DNA of 64,000 bases from CAKOSP01 sp044432745 (GCA_044432745.1 JAWXUH010000003.1:1-64000), one strand, 5' to 3'. Counted from the first letter of the stretch, positions 1 to 7,973 are shown. The notes: generated from the letters alone by a model not told the origin. A program made the numbers and translations.

Positions 1-745
1 CTAGTGTTGGAACTGTTTGATAAACATTAACTTCTTCTGGTTTAATTTGTGAAGTATTATCTGATACTATTACTCCATTTTCATCAAATTGATATCCATT
101 AATACTTGTTCCTGGTGTTGGAACTGTTTGATAAGCATTAACTTCTTCTGGTTTAATTTGTGAAGTATTATCCGATACTATTACTCCATTTTCATCAAAT
201 TGATATCCATTAATGCTTGTTCCTGGTGTTGGAACTGTTTGATAAGTATTAACTTCTTCTGGTTTAATTTGTGAAGTATTATCCGATACTATTACTCCAT
301 TTTCGTCAAAAGTATAATCTTTTAATTGATTATCATTTACATTATTTACTGGCAATTCTATTTTTTTAGAAAACGGATTAATATTTTCTGATACTACTGA
401 ATCGTGGAAAATATCATCTGCAACGTCTAGATCAACTACAACAACTCCATTTTCGTCAAATTTAAATTTAGTTTCTTCTATACTTTGTTTATTATTTAAA
501 TTATCATTTAAAACTTTGAACTCCTCATTAACAAAACCTATAAAATTAACAGCAATAATATCTGCATGATTAAATGCAAAAATTTGATTATCTTTTAATT
601 TACCAGCAGGATAAGTAATTCCTTCATAGTCAAACACATTGACAGAACCTGTATAATTCAAACCAAAATATCCGTTTATCATTAACTTATTACTATAACC
701 TTTTACATCAACGACACTTCCGATAGGAAGATATTTTTCTTTCAC
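1..745 (-). CDS. DUF4176 protein with 37-residue tandem repeats (partial)
   Basis: The gene is open to the left edge, so its C-terminus is missing. It starts at GTG 745 with an AAGGAGG site at 754-760. The N-terminus (KEKYLPIGSVVDVKGYSNKL, then a short beta-rich segment) resembles DUF4176, a family found in type VII secretion/LXG operons. After about 80 residues comes a linker in which the motif FDENGVIV (or FDENGVVVV) recurs, followed by near-identical repeats of 37 residues (111 bp) containing TVPTPGTSING, YQFDENGVIVSD and SQIKPEEVN. It is the most downstream visible gene of the small-protein operon starting at 2900. The family call is by eye. The repeats may form an extended surface or stalk region, but that is inference. 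Confidence 0.6.
   Translation of the reverse strand, partial: MKEKYLPIGSVVDVKGYSNKLMINGYFGLNYTGSVNVFDYEGITYPAGKLKDNQIFAFNHADIIAVNFIGFVNEEFKVLNDNLNNKQSIEETKFKFDENGVVVVDLDVADDIFHDSVVSENINPFSKKIELPVNNVNDNQLKDYTFDENGVIVSDNTSQIKPEEVNTYQTVPTPGTSINGYQFDENGVIVSDNTSQIKPEEVNAYQTVPTPGTSINGYQFDENGVIVSDNTSQIKPEEVNVYQTVPTL
4..310. repeat. 111-bp tandem repeat array
   Basis: Copies begin near 6, 117 and 228 (period 111 bp, 37 codons), with only a few substitutions between them. A partial related unit continues to about 310, and the array runs off the left edge. It lies inside the DUF4176 coding region and keeps the reading frame. Near-identity at DNA level suggests recent expansion or homogenisation. Confidence 0.92.
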
Positions 746-758
746 TTTTTCAACCTCC

Positions 759-1079
759 TTACCCTTTATATTTAATAATAATATCTCTTTTTTCTAAAGA
801 AGTAACATCTAAATTAGATATTTTTTTTTCTAAAGTTTTTTCTATTTCTTCAATATTATTATTACTTTTATGACATAAAGCCATCATATTTTCAAACTCT
901 TCACTTCTATTAGTTAATTGTGTTTGAAATTTTTCAATACGATTACTATATAAAAAACCACTAGGAACATTTAAATTCCTACATAACGTAATAATAGAAG
1001 AATAATCTTCAATTACTTCCCTTATTTTGTCATTTCTTAAAGTATCGAATATCTCTTGATCTATTCTTAATTTAGTCAT
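759..1079 (-). CDS. Small helical protein of T7SS-type operon
   Basis: About 106 residues, almost entirely charged and helical. I start it at ATG 1079 (MTKLRIDQE) because AAAGGTG lies six bases upstream; a GTG at 1088 sits inside that ribosome site. It overlaps the end of the upstream gene by 8 bp, so translational coupling is likely. There is no signal peptide, membrane segment or WxG motif. By size and context it resembles the LXG-associated helical-hairpin partner proteins of type VII secretion loci; that role is inferred from the neighbours. I do not recognise a specific family. Confidence 0.65.
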   Translation of the reverse strand: MTKLRIDQEIFDTLRNDKIREVIEDYSSIITLCRNLNVPSGFLYSNRIEKFQTQLTNRSEEFENMMALCHKSNNNIEEIEKTLEKKISNLDVTSLEKRDIIIKYKG

Positions 1080-1359
1080 TAAATTCACCTTTTAAACTTT
1101 TTGTATTTACATCTGATTGTGAACAATAACTAATTAACATTTCAGCGATTGATTCTAATTCTAATTGAAAATTATAATAAGATATTTTTTCACTTTTTAA
1201 AATTAATGCGTATCTTTCAAATGAAGAACCTACCCATATATTTTCATCACTAAGCTGCAGTAATTTATCAAACAACAAATCTAATTGTTGTTTGATTTCT
1301 GCAGAAGTAGATTTTATAATTAAAGCATTTTCATTTATGTTTTCAGAATCAATATTCAT
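1072..1359 (-). CDS. WXG100-like small protein
   Basis: 95 residues, predicted as a helical hairpin with a central W-V-G (residues 42-44, in ENIWVGSSFERYA). This matches the turn motif of WXG100/ESAT-6-like type VII secretion substrates and partners, and the length fits the family. The start ATG 1359 has AAAGGAG upstream. It lies in the operon of small helical proteins, between a 102-residue and a 106-residue protein. The call rests on motif, size and context. Confidence 0.65.
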   Translation of the reverse strand: MNIDSENINENALIIKSTSAEIKQQLDLLFDKLLQLSDENIWVGSSFERYALILKSEKISYYNFQLELESIAEMLISYCSQSDVNTKSLKGEFND

Positions 1360-1406
1360 AAAAAATCTCCTTTATTAGCAAAATACGATTATAAAAATAA
1401 TCGTAT

Positions 1407-1715
1407 TTATAAATCTGATAAACTAGAAACTACAGATAATTCTTGAATTTGCGACTCAATCTCAAGTATTTTAGTCGCTATTGATGGAATCATAGTATTT
1501 CTAATTTCATTATTTTGAACTTCACATTCAGTTCTTGAGTCAACAAATAAATTTGCTTCTATTACAGATCCATCTATTTCAAAAGTATTTGAATAATTTG
1601 AATTCATTTGATTAATTTTATCAATTAATATTTCATTTTTTGAAACGATAGTTTGTAAACTTATTCTTAATTGTTCGTAATTTGTTTTTAACAAATTTAA
1701 TTGAGATAATGTCAT
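1407..1715 (-). CDS. Small coiled-coil protein of T7SS-type operon
   Basis: 102 residues with two long helices (about residues 5-45 and 65-95), separated by a short region carrying the single Cys. No membrane segment is visible. The start ATG 1715 has AGGAT upstream. Size and topology resemble small LXG-partner proteins such as the DUF5082/YwqH-type families, but I cannot assign a family with certainty. The 15-bp gap to the upstream gene supports co-transcription. Confidence 0.6.
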   Translation of the reverse strand: MTLSQLNLLKTNYEQLRISLQTIVSKNEILIDKINQMNSNYSNTFEIDGSVIEANLFVDSRTECEVQNNEIRNTMIPSIATKILEIESQIQELSVVSSLSDL

Positions 1716-1730
1716 TTTATTATCCTACAA

Positions 1731-2177
1731 CTATACAGAAGTTGTAGCACCTTGAACCACTGAACTAGAAGCATCGATTTGTGATGCTGTGGCTTTATCA
1801 GATACCTCCCATGCGCATAATACATTAGCAAGTTTTGTATCAAATTCTTTTAATTGCAAAACTAAACCATTAATGTAATTTTTAACTGAAAGTAAATATT
1901 CATCTAAAGCTGCAACAATACTTGTTCCTGCAAAAGCAGTTTTTACGTCTACTTCTGCGATGAATTTTTCTAAAGCACCACTAACTTCTTCGATATAATT
2001 ATTAATTGCTACTTTTATTTCTCCTATACCACTAGCACTTAAACCTATAAGTTCTACTTTACCTAAAGAAACTTTACCAGATGATCTATCTGTATTTCTT
2101 TTTGAAATATTACTATCAATATTATTAATCGAATCATTATTTCCTACACAAGTGTTTGCTGAATCATTCCATGCCAT
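1731..2177 (-). CDS. Unknown helical protein of T7SS-type operon
   Basis: 148 residues. A low-complexity Asn/Ser-rich N-terminus (about 1-35) is followed by helices rich in Ala, Leu and Val (about 45-145). There are two Cys and no obvious signal peptide. ATG 2177 follows AAAGGGTGA. The Ala-rich helical body without a WxG turn looks like a larger type VII substrate or partner, but I recognise no named domain. It lies between a WXG100-like gene and a coiled-coil gene in one operon. Confidence 0.55.
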   Translation of the reverse strand: MAWNDSANTCVGNNDSINNIDSNISKRNTDRSSGKVSLGKVELIGLSASGIGEIKVAINNYIEEVSGALEKFIAEVDVKTAFAGTSIVAALDEYLLSVKNYINGLVLQLKEFDTKLANVLCAWEVSDKATASQIDASSSVVQGATTSV

Positions 2178-2203
2178 ATTTTATCACCCTTTCTTTTTTA
2201 TTA

Positions 2204-2548
2204 TTATGAATATATTTTTTTAGAAACATTAGCCATATCTGCTGAAAGTACTTTCTCATCTTGTTGTTGATACATTGATTGTAATTCATTAATTCTAGAT
2301 TCTAAATCATCGTATTCTTCTTGAATATCTTCGCTAATTTTTACTACTTTATCATTAAGTATATCGCAAAAATTATTTGCTGAAGTTCCGCTCCAATTTT
2401 CTTGTACTGACGTAACAATTTTAGAAATATCTTTCATAGATTCACTAACATCTGTTAATAATCCCATTTCAATAGATTTTTTTAATGCCGCAACACCATC
2501 TGCAGAATAACCATAAGCATCATCAGTTGCTTCGAATTTATAAGCCAT
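2204..2548 (-). CDS. WXG100-family small protein
   Basis: 114 residues from ATG 2548 (MAYKFEATDD), chosen because AAGGAGGA lies just upstream. It is a helical hairpin with the W-S-G turn in VQENWSGTSANNF, the classic WXG100 motif, at the middle of the protein. The C-terminal helix ends in a tail that might carry the export signal; this is inference. It is second in the operon. It is the clearest type VII secretion signature in the window. Confidence 0.75.
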   Translation of the reverse strand: MAYKFEATDDAYGYSADGVAALKKSIEMGLLTDVSESMKDISKIVTSVQENWSGTSANNFCDILNDKVVKISEDIQEEYDDLESRINELQSMYQQQDEKVLSADMANVSKKIYS

Positions 2549-2561
2549 ACACTTCCTCCTT

Positions 2562-2900
2562 TCAATCCAAGAATTCAATTACATCAACATCTGGAGTTTG
2601 AATATTTAAAATTTTCAATACTTCCTGCTGAGTTGACTCAAAATTCTTAATTACATTTAATAGATCAGTATTATAGGTATCTATATTGTCTAAAATAATA
2701 TTATAATTACTTTTAAGTTCATTATATCTGTTAATCAAAGTTGTTATATTAGAAGAAGTATTAGCTTTTTCTATATCACTCATGCTAGAATCTATTTTAG
2801 AAAAAAGTAATGATAAATTATCTTTTCTTTCTCCTATATAAGATATAACTTGATCCATTTCATTCACTTTTAAATGAACTCTTACATTACCAGATACCAT
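2562..2900 (-). CDS. Small coiled-coil protein, first gene of T7SS-type operon
   Basis: 112 residues: a short beta-like N-terminus (GNVRVHLKVNEMDQVI), then two amphipathic helices spanning about residues 20-100. It has no WxG motif and no membrane segment. It is the promoter-proximal gene, with a consensus promoter at 2927-2955. The size and hairpin layout match small partner proteins of LXG effectors. The exact family is not recognised. Confidence 0.6.
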   Translation of the reverse strand: MVSGNVRVHLKVNEMDQVISYIGERKDNLSLLFSKIDSSMSDIEKANTSSNITTLINRYNELKSNYNIILDNIDTYNTDLLNVIKNFESTQQEVLKILNIQTPDVDVIEFLD

Positions 2901-2926
2901 TCTTTAACCTCACTTATTATAAATTA

Positions 2927-2955
2927 ATTATAGCACCAAGAAATAATATTGTAAA
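2927..2955 (-). promoter_or_regulatory. Sigma-A type promoter of the T7SS-type operon
   Basis: On the minus strand TTTACA (2955-2950) and TATAAT (2932-2927) are separated by exactly 17 bases. It lies about 30 bases before the first small gene and would drive the run of seven genes towards the left edge. Confidence 0.75.
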
Positions 2956-3010
2956 TAGATAACATGTATTTTAAATTAAAATAAAAAATTGTAAAACTTA
3001 TTAACAAATA

Positions 3011-3056
3011 AAAAAAGATTATTAATCTAAAATGTATAGATAATAATCTTTTTTTT
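3011..3056 (-). terminator. Rho-independent terminator
   Basis: AAAGATTATTA pairs with TAATAATCTTT around a loop that can itself pair, flanked by A and T runs on both sides. It lies downstream of the kinase-fold gene ending at 3083. Confidence 0.75.
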
Positions 3057-3082
3057 AGTACGTTTTTTTGCAAAAAACTACC

Positions 3083-3979
3083 CTATTTTCTTTTTCTTAC
3101 ACAATTATAAACATTCTTAGTACTTCTTGGATATACTTCTTTAAGAGCATCTAATACTTCTTTAGGATTTATATTAGGTTTAGAAGTATACATATCTAAG
3201 AATATAGATAACACTTCATTAGAAAGTCCAAGTGAGTCTAAATATTCCATATATTCATAATATTCTTCCATAGTCATTTTTTGAACCGATCTATCATTAT
3301 ATAAGAAATTTAATATCATTATTAAATAACAATGTAAATCTGTTTCCTCAGTTGGTTTATATATAATACCAAACTCATTTTCATCACCATTAAACTTCTT
3401 AGGAGCCGATCTAAGTGCTGGTAAACTACCTATCAAATATTTGGCTGCAAATGGTTCGTTGTTTGTAATCTTACATGAGTCTACATCTACTGCAAACAAT
3501 TTACCTTTTTCGTCTATTATAAAATTATCTTCATGCACATCATTTAAGTACATATCTGTAACTGAAGACTTGTCTCTCATTTGTTTTAAATTTTCAAATA
3601 CTTCTCCTACTTCTTTTAAGTAAGCAAGTTTTTCTTCAACAGTAAAATCATAACTACTAAGTACACTATGAAGGTTAACAGATGGATGATAATCCATTGT
3701 ATAACCTACTACAGTATTTTTTCTTGATGCTAAATAATTTGGTAGTATTAAGTTAGGTACGAATGAATGTATTTCTTCCTTATTAAATATTAACTGATGT
3801 ATAGTAAGCATCTTATTAGAAAAGTATTTACCATCTAAATTATAATACTCTTTTAATAAACACCATTTCTTATTATTAATGTTTCTTTTATATAAAGACA
3901 TCTTAGCCTCTGTATTTGTAACATTATTTCCAAGTATTAAATCTTGTTTATTTTTCTCTTTTATTTCTACTAAATTCAT
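3083..3979 (-). CDS. Kinase-fold protein of unknown substrate
   Basis: 298 residues from ATG 3979 (MNLVEIKEKN), which has GGGGGAT upstream and sits below the promoter at 4005-4033. The segment LNDVHEDNFIID matches a catalytic loop with His-x-Asp-Asn, and FAVDVDSC follows as the metal-binding D-x-D-type strand, as in eukaryotic-like and aminoglycoside-kinase folds. The middle region contains KEYYNLDG and a hinge-like GYTMDYH. It is cytoplasmic, with no membrane segment. A second, shorter protein of this type lies at 61119-61847. The substrate cannot be deduced; whether it is an active kinase is inference. Confidence 0.6.
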   Translation of the reverse strand: MNLVEIKEKNKQDLILGNNVTNTEAKMSLYKRNINNKKWCLLKEYYNLDGKYFSNKMLTIHQLIFNKEEIHSFVPNLILPNYLASRKNTVVGYTMDYHPSVNLHSVLSSYDFTVEEKLAYLKEVGEVFENLKQMRDKSSVTDMYLNDVHEDNFIIDEKGKLFAVDVDSCKITNNEPFAAKYLIGSLPALRSAPKKFNGDENEFGIIYKPTEETDLHCYLIMILNFLYNDRSVQKMTMEEYYEYMEYLDSLGLSNEVLSIFLDMYTSKPNINPKEVLDALKEVYPRSTKNVYNCVRKRK

Positions 3980-4004
3980 ATTATCCCCCTGATATATGAA
4001 ATGT

Positions 4005-4056
4005 ATTGTAACATATAACTCTCTAAATTGCAAATTTTTAACAATAATGTTAAAAT
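4005..4056. promoter_or_regulatory. Divergent promoters sharing one -35 box
   Basis: TTGCAA at 4028-4033 is its own reverse complement. On the plus strand it is followed after 17 bases by TAAAAT (4051-4056), ahead of the radical SAM gene. On the minus strand it is followed after 17 bases by TACAAT (4010-4005), ahead of the kinase-fold gene. The two promoters would compete for the same -35 hexamer. Confidence 0.65.
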
Positions 4057-4077
4057 ATCCATAAAGGAAGTTATGCA

Positions 4078-5004
4078 ATGTTTAAATATACACTAGATAA
4101 TAAGAGATATCATACACTAAATTATTTTTTAAAAAATAAGTTTAATAGCAAAATAATAAAGATACCAATTGATGCAGGTTTTAAATGTCCTAATAAGGAC
4201 ATTGGTGGCTGCATCTATTGTAAAGATTATAGTGCAGCTAATATAATTAAACAAAATGATAATTTAATAGAACAGTTTACAGAAACTAAAGAAATAATGA
4301 TTAAAAAATGGCCTAACTCTAAATTTATAGCCTACTTCCAAGCAGGAACAAATACTTTTGATACAGTTGATAACCTAAGAAAAATATTTGAGCCATTTTT
4401 AGACCTTGAGAACGTCGTAGGACTATCAATTGCAACAAGACCTGACTCTATCACTAAAGAATGCTTAGACTACCTTAAAGAGCTAAATGAGAGAACATTT
4501 CTTACAATTGAACTTGGTCTACAAAGTCAAAAGGACGATACGTTAAAAATAATAAATCGTGGACATACAAAAGAAGACTTTACAAACTGTGTTAAAGAAC
4601 TACAAAAAAGAGATATATTTACAGTAGCACATATTATAAATGGATTACCTTTTGAGACTAAAGAAGATATGTTAAGTACAGCATCATATTTAAATGAATT
4701 AAATATTGATGCTATTAAGATACATATGCTCTTTATCACAAAGGATACTAATCTTGAAAAGTTATATATCAAAGAAAACTTTAATATATTAACTAAAGAA
4801 CAATACATAGATATAGTATGTGATCAACTAGAAATATTTAATGAAAATATTGTTATAGAAAGAATAACAGGAGATCCTGTTAAAGAAGAATTAATAACCC
4901 CTACTTGGTTATTAAAAAAATTCTGCGTTCTAAATGATATAGATAAAGAAATGAAAAATAGAAATACGTATCAAGGTTCCAAAAATAAAAAAAATCAAAA
5001 TTAA
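4078..5004 (+). CDS. Radical SAM protein, TIGR01212/YhcC-like
   Basis: 308 residues. The cluster-binding motif is FKCPNKDIGGCIYC near residue 40, with Cys-x7-Cys-x2-Cys spacing typical of the TIGR01212 family (YtqA/YhcC-like) rather than the usual CxxxCxxC. Downstream radical-SAM barrel motifs include YFQAGTNTFD, GLSIATRPDS and TIELGLQS. Start ATG 4078 with AAAGGAAG upstream. The family is conserved but its reaction is not well established. The gene is monocistronic and divergent from the kinase-fold gene. Confidence 0.85.
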   Translation: MFKYTLDNKRYHTLNYFLKNKFNSKIIKIPIDAGFKCPNKDIGGCIYCKDYSAANIIKQNDNLIEQFTETKEIMIKKWPNSKFIAYFQAGTNTFDTVDNLRKIFEPFLDLENVVGLSIATRPDSITKECLDYLKELNERTFLTIELGLQSQKDDTLKIINRGHTKEDFTNCVKELQKRDIFTVAHIINGLPFETKEDMLSTASYLNELNIDAIKIHMLFITKDTNLEKLYIKENFNILTKEQYIDIVCDQLEIFNENIVIERITGDPVKEELITPTWLLKKFCVLNDIDKEMKNRNTYQGSKNKKNQN

Positions 5005-5023
5005 CAATATTTTGATTTTTTTA
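4990..5023. terminator. Bidirectional terminator
   Basis: AAAAATCAAAAT pairs with ATATTTTGATTTTTT over the TAA stop of the radical SAM gene. It also serves the convergent Rpn gene ending at 5034. Confidence 0.75.
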
Positions 5024-5033
5024 TTTTTAGAAT

Positions 5034-5912
5034 TTAATTATTTTTTCTAATTTCTTTGACTTCTTCTATGGGTAGTCCAATTTTTAAACTTATAGTTTCA
5101 TCATCTAATATATCTAATAAATTTTGAGCTGATATTCTTTTATTTTTTTCAATTCCTTGCTCGATTCCTTGCTCGATTCCTTGTTCAATACCCTGCTCAA
5201 TTCCTTGTTCTCTTGCATCATACATATGTTGATTATATTCTCTTATCGCTAAATCTTCTGTTATTATTGATTCTTCTGTTATTTCTTTTACACTTTCGTA
5301 TATATCTTTATATAGTTTATTTTTATCACTCATACTTTTTAGCTCCTCATGTCCTTTTAGATTAAAAAGAGAGAAAAATTCAACTAGTTTATCATCTAAT
5401 CTATTATCTGTTCCTAAAAGTTTCAAATTAACAATAAATTCATCTATTAATACTTCATCTTTTATTAACTCATTACTCTTTTCAATTTCTAAAGCTATCT
5501 TATCATATTTATGATAATTTATCAAAGACTTCGGATAACTATCACTTGTAGATCCTAATATAAATATAGATATGCTTTTGTTTACTTTAAAATTCCCACC
5601 TTTGATAAATTGTGAATTAAAACTTTTGTTATTTAAGTAATGTCTTCTTTCTGCAAAATTAGCATGTATTATATTTTGCATTTCTATTAATACCTTTTCT
5701 CCTGTTAATCTATCTTTAACATATAAATCTATAGTTGAATACTTATTATCTATTGTATTTCCAATTATTTCATTATCTATTAATTCTATATCCTCTTCTC
5801 TATAATTACTTCCTGTTACTCCGTTTATCATATAAATTAATCCTTTTTTATTTGATTTAAATATATGTTTAAATACACAATCATACCTTAGTAATGGTAG
5901 TGTTAATTTCAT
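5034..5912 (-). CDS. Rpn-family PD-(D/E)XK nuclease / transposase-like protein
   Basis: 292 residues. The N-terminus LLRYDCVFKHIFKSN and the core STIDLYVKD...EKVLIEMQN are typical of the Rpn recombination-promoting nuclease family (PD-(D/E)XK transposase superfamily), with catalytic D in IDLYV and E-x-Q in IEMQ. Near residue 235 the four-residue unit EQGI is repeated five times (12-bp repeats at about 5155-5215), a linker expansion common in this family. ATG 5912 has AAGGAG upstream. Known members increase recombination or nick DNA; activity here is inferred. It lies next to a serine recombinase. Confidence 0.85.
   Translation of the reverse strand: MKLTLPLLRYDCVFKHIFKSNKKGLIYMINGVTGSNYREEDIELIDNEIIGNTIDNKYSTIDLYVKDRLTGEKVLIEMQNIIHANFAERRHYLNNKSFNSQFIKGGNFKVNKSISIFILGSTSDSYPKSLINYHKYDKIALEIEKSNELIKDEVLIDEFIVNLKLLGTDNRLDDKLVEFFSLFNLKGHEELKSMSDKNKLYKDIYESVKEITEESIITEDLAIREYNQHMYDAREQGIEQGIEQGIEQGIEQGIEKNKRISAQNLLDILDDETISLKIGLPIEEVKEIRKNN
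5155..5215. repeat. 12-bp tandem repeat (EQGI codons)
   Basis: Five consecutive 12-bp units encode Glu-Gln-Gly-Ile in the Rpn-family gene, with scattered synonymous changes. In-frame copy-number change would alter the linker length. Confidence 0.9.
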
Positions 5913-6011
5913 TTAAATACTCCTTCTTTGAGCGATCGCAAAATAACTATAACATAATATATTTTATAATTCATTATTAATTACTAAATATGAAATTTGG
6001 TATTATTATGA

Positions 6012-7571
6012 TTAACCTATACACATTTCATCATTTGATAATATTGCATTTTGAATATTATCATAAGAAGAAATTCTAGAATCTACTGGTACTAGAACTT
6101 TAAATATATCTTCGTTATACATGGTAATTAAACTATCTAAGAATGATTGTTTAAAATCAATTCTATAAATATAGATTTCATTATCCATACCTTTTCTAAG
6201 AAGAATTCTATCAACATGGTTTGCAATATATTCTTTTTTTTCATCTCTTGATTTCATATTCCAAAATTCTATAAAAGAATTTTTAATATTATGATAATCA
6301 ATCATATTGTTATGTGATAGATCATCATTATTTAAAGTATTTTTATTATTTAACTCTTTTATTAATTTTTCTCTAAGAACTCTTATCTTTTCATCATTAA
6401 CTTCTTTTTCTACTTTAAATTCTCTAACAGAGAAGGCACCACTTATTATAGCTTTTTTAATTCTTTCATTCCTTCTTTCTATAGTTTTTATTTGCTGTTC
6501 AATCTCTCTTATATTTATTACACCCTCAGTTGTTAAAACTGGAATGAAAGAATTATCCATAGATATATCACAGTCAATTATATCTTTTATATAATTGATT
6601 AATAGATGTTCTACATGATTTTCACTATAGTGATGTTTACAATGAGAACAAGTATAATAAAAGTATTTTTTATTATTACCACCTATTCCATGAAATTTCA
6701 TAAATTTATTACATTTTGGACATACTATTTTTTTAAAGAATAAATGTGTTATAGGACTCATATTACTTTTATATCTAAACTCTTTAATTATTTGACATTC
6801 TTCAAATAACTCTCTAGATATAATAGGTTCTACCATGTTTTTATGTATTACAGGATCTACCTTAGGTAGTTTTTTATATTGTTCATAATCTCCTACATAT
6901 ATTTTATTTCTTATTATTTTTTGTATCGTAGAATGATACCACTTTCTTTTTAAAAGTTTTTCCTCATTAAACATATTGGATATTTGACTATAACTACTAC
7001 CTGATATATATAAGTTAAATATTCTTACTATTATATCTTTAGTGTTTTCATCTATTACAGTCTTCTTATCTTTTTTCTTATATCCAAGAGGGCTTAAACC
7101 TGGTAAGTGACCAGATTTAATGGCACCGTTTAATCCAAACTTAGTTCTCTCTGATACTATTTCTATTTCAAGTTGTGATAAAAGTGTAAGCATTCTAATA
7201 AAGAATCTACCATTTGCAGTTGATGTATTAACATCATCCTTATCACAAAGTAAAAAACAATCGTTTTTTTCAAGAGTTTTAATTAACTCTTCTAAGTCTT
7301 GTATACTTCTAGTAACTCTATCAAGCTTATAAGCCACTATATAGTTTATTTTCCCTTCTTCCATATCTTTAAGCATTTCCATAAACGCTGTACGTCTAGT
7401 CATTTCTTTTGCACTTATTCCAGCATCTTCGTAAACCTTATATACATCTATTTGTTTAAATTTACAAAGCTCCAATAATTTTTCTTTTTGTTCACCAAGA
7501 GAAAAACCTTCTCTTGCTTGATCTTCGGTACTTACCCTTATGTAAATACCTGCTACTTTTCTATCATTCAT
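6012..7571 (-). CDS. Large serine recombinase
   Basis: 519 residues. The resolvase catalytic domain (about 1-150) has the nucleophile Ser in IYIRVSTEDQ, GISAKEMTRR, and YKLDRVTRSIQDLEEL. A recombinase domain follows (GLSPLGYKKK, HSTIQKIIRNKIYVGDY), then a zinc ribbon (CPKC near 290 and CSHC near 315) and a coiled coil (about 360-410). Length and domain order match integrases/transposases of ICEs, phages and IS607/Tn4451-type elements. ATG 7571 has GGGAGG upstream. It appears complete. It lies near an Rpn gene, but no element ends are obvious, so it may be a domesticated or small-element recombinase. Confidence 0.92.
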   Translation of the reverse strand: MNDRKVAGIYIRVSTEDQAREGFSLGEQKEKLLELCKFKQIDVYKVYEDAGISAKEMTRRTAFMEMLKDMEEGKINYIVAYKLDRVTRSIQDLEELIKTLEKNDCFLLCDKDDVNTSTANGRFFIRMLTLLSQLEIEIVSERTKFGLNGAIKSGHLPGLSPLGYKKKDKKTVIDENTKDIIVRIFNLYISGSSYSQISNMFNEEKLLKRKWYHSTIQKIIRNKIYVGDYEQYKKLPKVDPVIHKNMVEPIISRELFEECQIIKEFRYKSNMSPITHLFFKKIVCPKCNKFMKFHGIGGNNKKYFYYTCSHCKHHYSENHVEHLLINYIKDIIDCDISMDNSFIPVLTTEGVINIREIEQQIKTIERRNERIKKAIISGAFSVREFKVEKEVNDEKIRVLREKLIKELNNKNTLNNDDLSHNNMIDYHNIKNSFIEFWNMKSRDEKKEYIANHVDRILLRKGMDNEIYIYRIDFKQSFLDSLITMYNEDIFKVLVPVDSRISSYDNIQNAILSNDEMCIG

Positions 7572-7609
7572 ATTTGTTTCCTCCCTTTTTAATTTGAATG
7601 TTTGTTTAA

Positions 7610-7885
7610 TTAATTATTGTTAGAAACATAATTAATTAAATTTTCCATAGGTATGATATCTTCTTTTCCGTATTCTTTAAAATAAGATTTATCATTATAG
7701 AATAAATATATTCTTTCATTTATTTCGACACTATGGGGCACAATGTAACCAACGTTGCTATATCTTATTTGTTTAAGATAACCTTTGTTTATTTTGTACT
7801 TAGTATTAAATGCAGCACCTAGTAACTTTATTTCTTTTTTTAAGTTATCACTAATACCTATTTCTTTCTTTATTATTTGTATCAT
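7610..7885 (-). CDS. Small unknown protein preceding the recombinase
   Basis: 91 residues, basic, mixed alpha/beta, with no recognisable domain. ATG 7885 follows GGAAGGTGA. It ends 38 bp before the recombinase start, so the pair is probably one transcript. Size and position suggest an accessory or regulatory partner of the recombinase, but nothing in the sequence proves this. The 5' leader contains a terminator-like hairpin. Confidence 0.5.
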   Translation of the reverse strand: MIQIIKKEIGISDNLKKEIKLLGAAFNTKYKINKGYLKQIRYSNVGYIVPHSVEINERIYLFYNDKSYFKEYGKEDIIPMENLINYVSNNN

Positions 7886-7916
7886 ATTAAATCACCTTCC
7901 CTTCTTTTTCAATCAA

Positions 7917-7947
7917 AAAAAAAATCAATCTTTCGATTGATTTTTAT
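7917..7947 (-). terminator. Terminator / leader hairpin before the recombinase pair
   Basis: AAAAATCAATC-tttc-GATTGATTTTT forms a strong hairpin followed on the minus strand by a run of ten T. It would end the ABC transporter transcript, yet it also lies downstream of the promoter at 7974-8002. A second hairpin, GGTAAATT/AATTTACC, precedes it at 7948-7967. Confidence 0.75.
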
Positions 7948-7973
7948 GGTAAATTTTGGAATTTACCAATATA

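Noticed and set aside
4..310. Tandem repeats at the left edge considered as a CRISPR array
   Set aside because: Units are 111 bp, continuous and in frame within a coding sequence, without unique spacers; no cas genes are present.
6012..7571. Search for att sites directly flanking the serine recombinase
   Set aside because: No convincing short direct repeats were seen on both sides of the recombinase and partner gene by eye.
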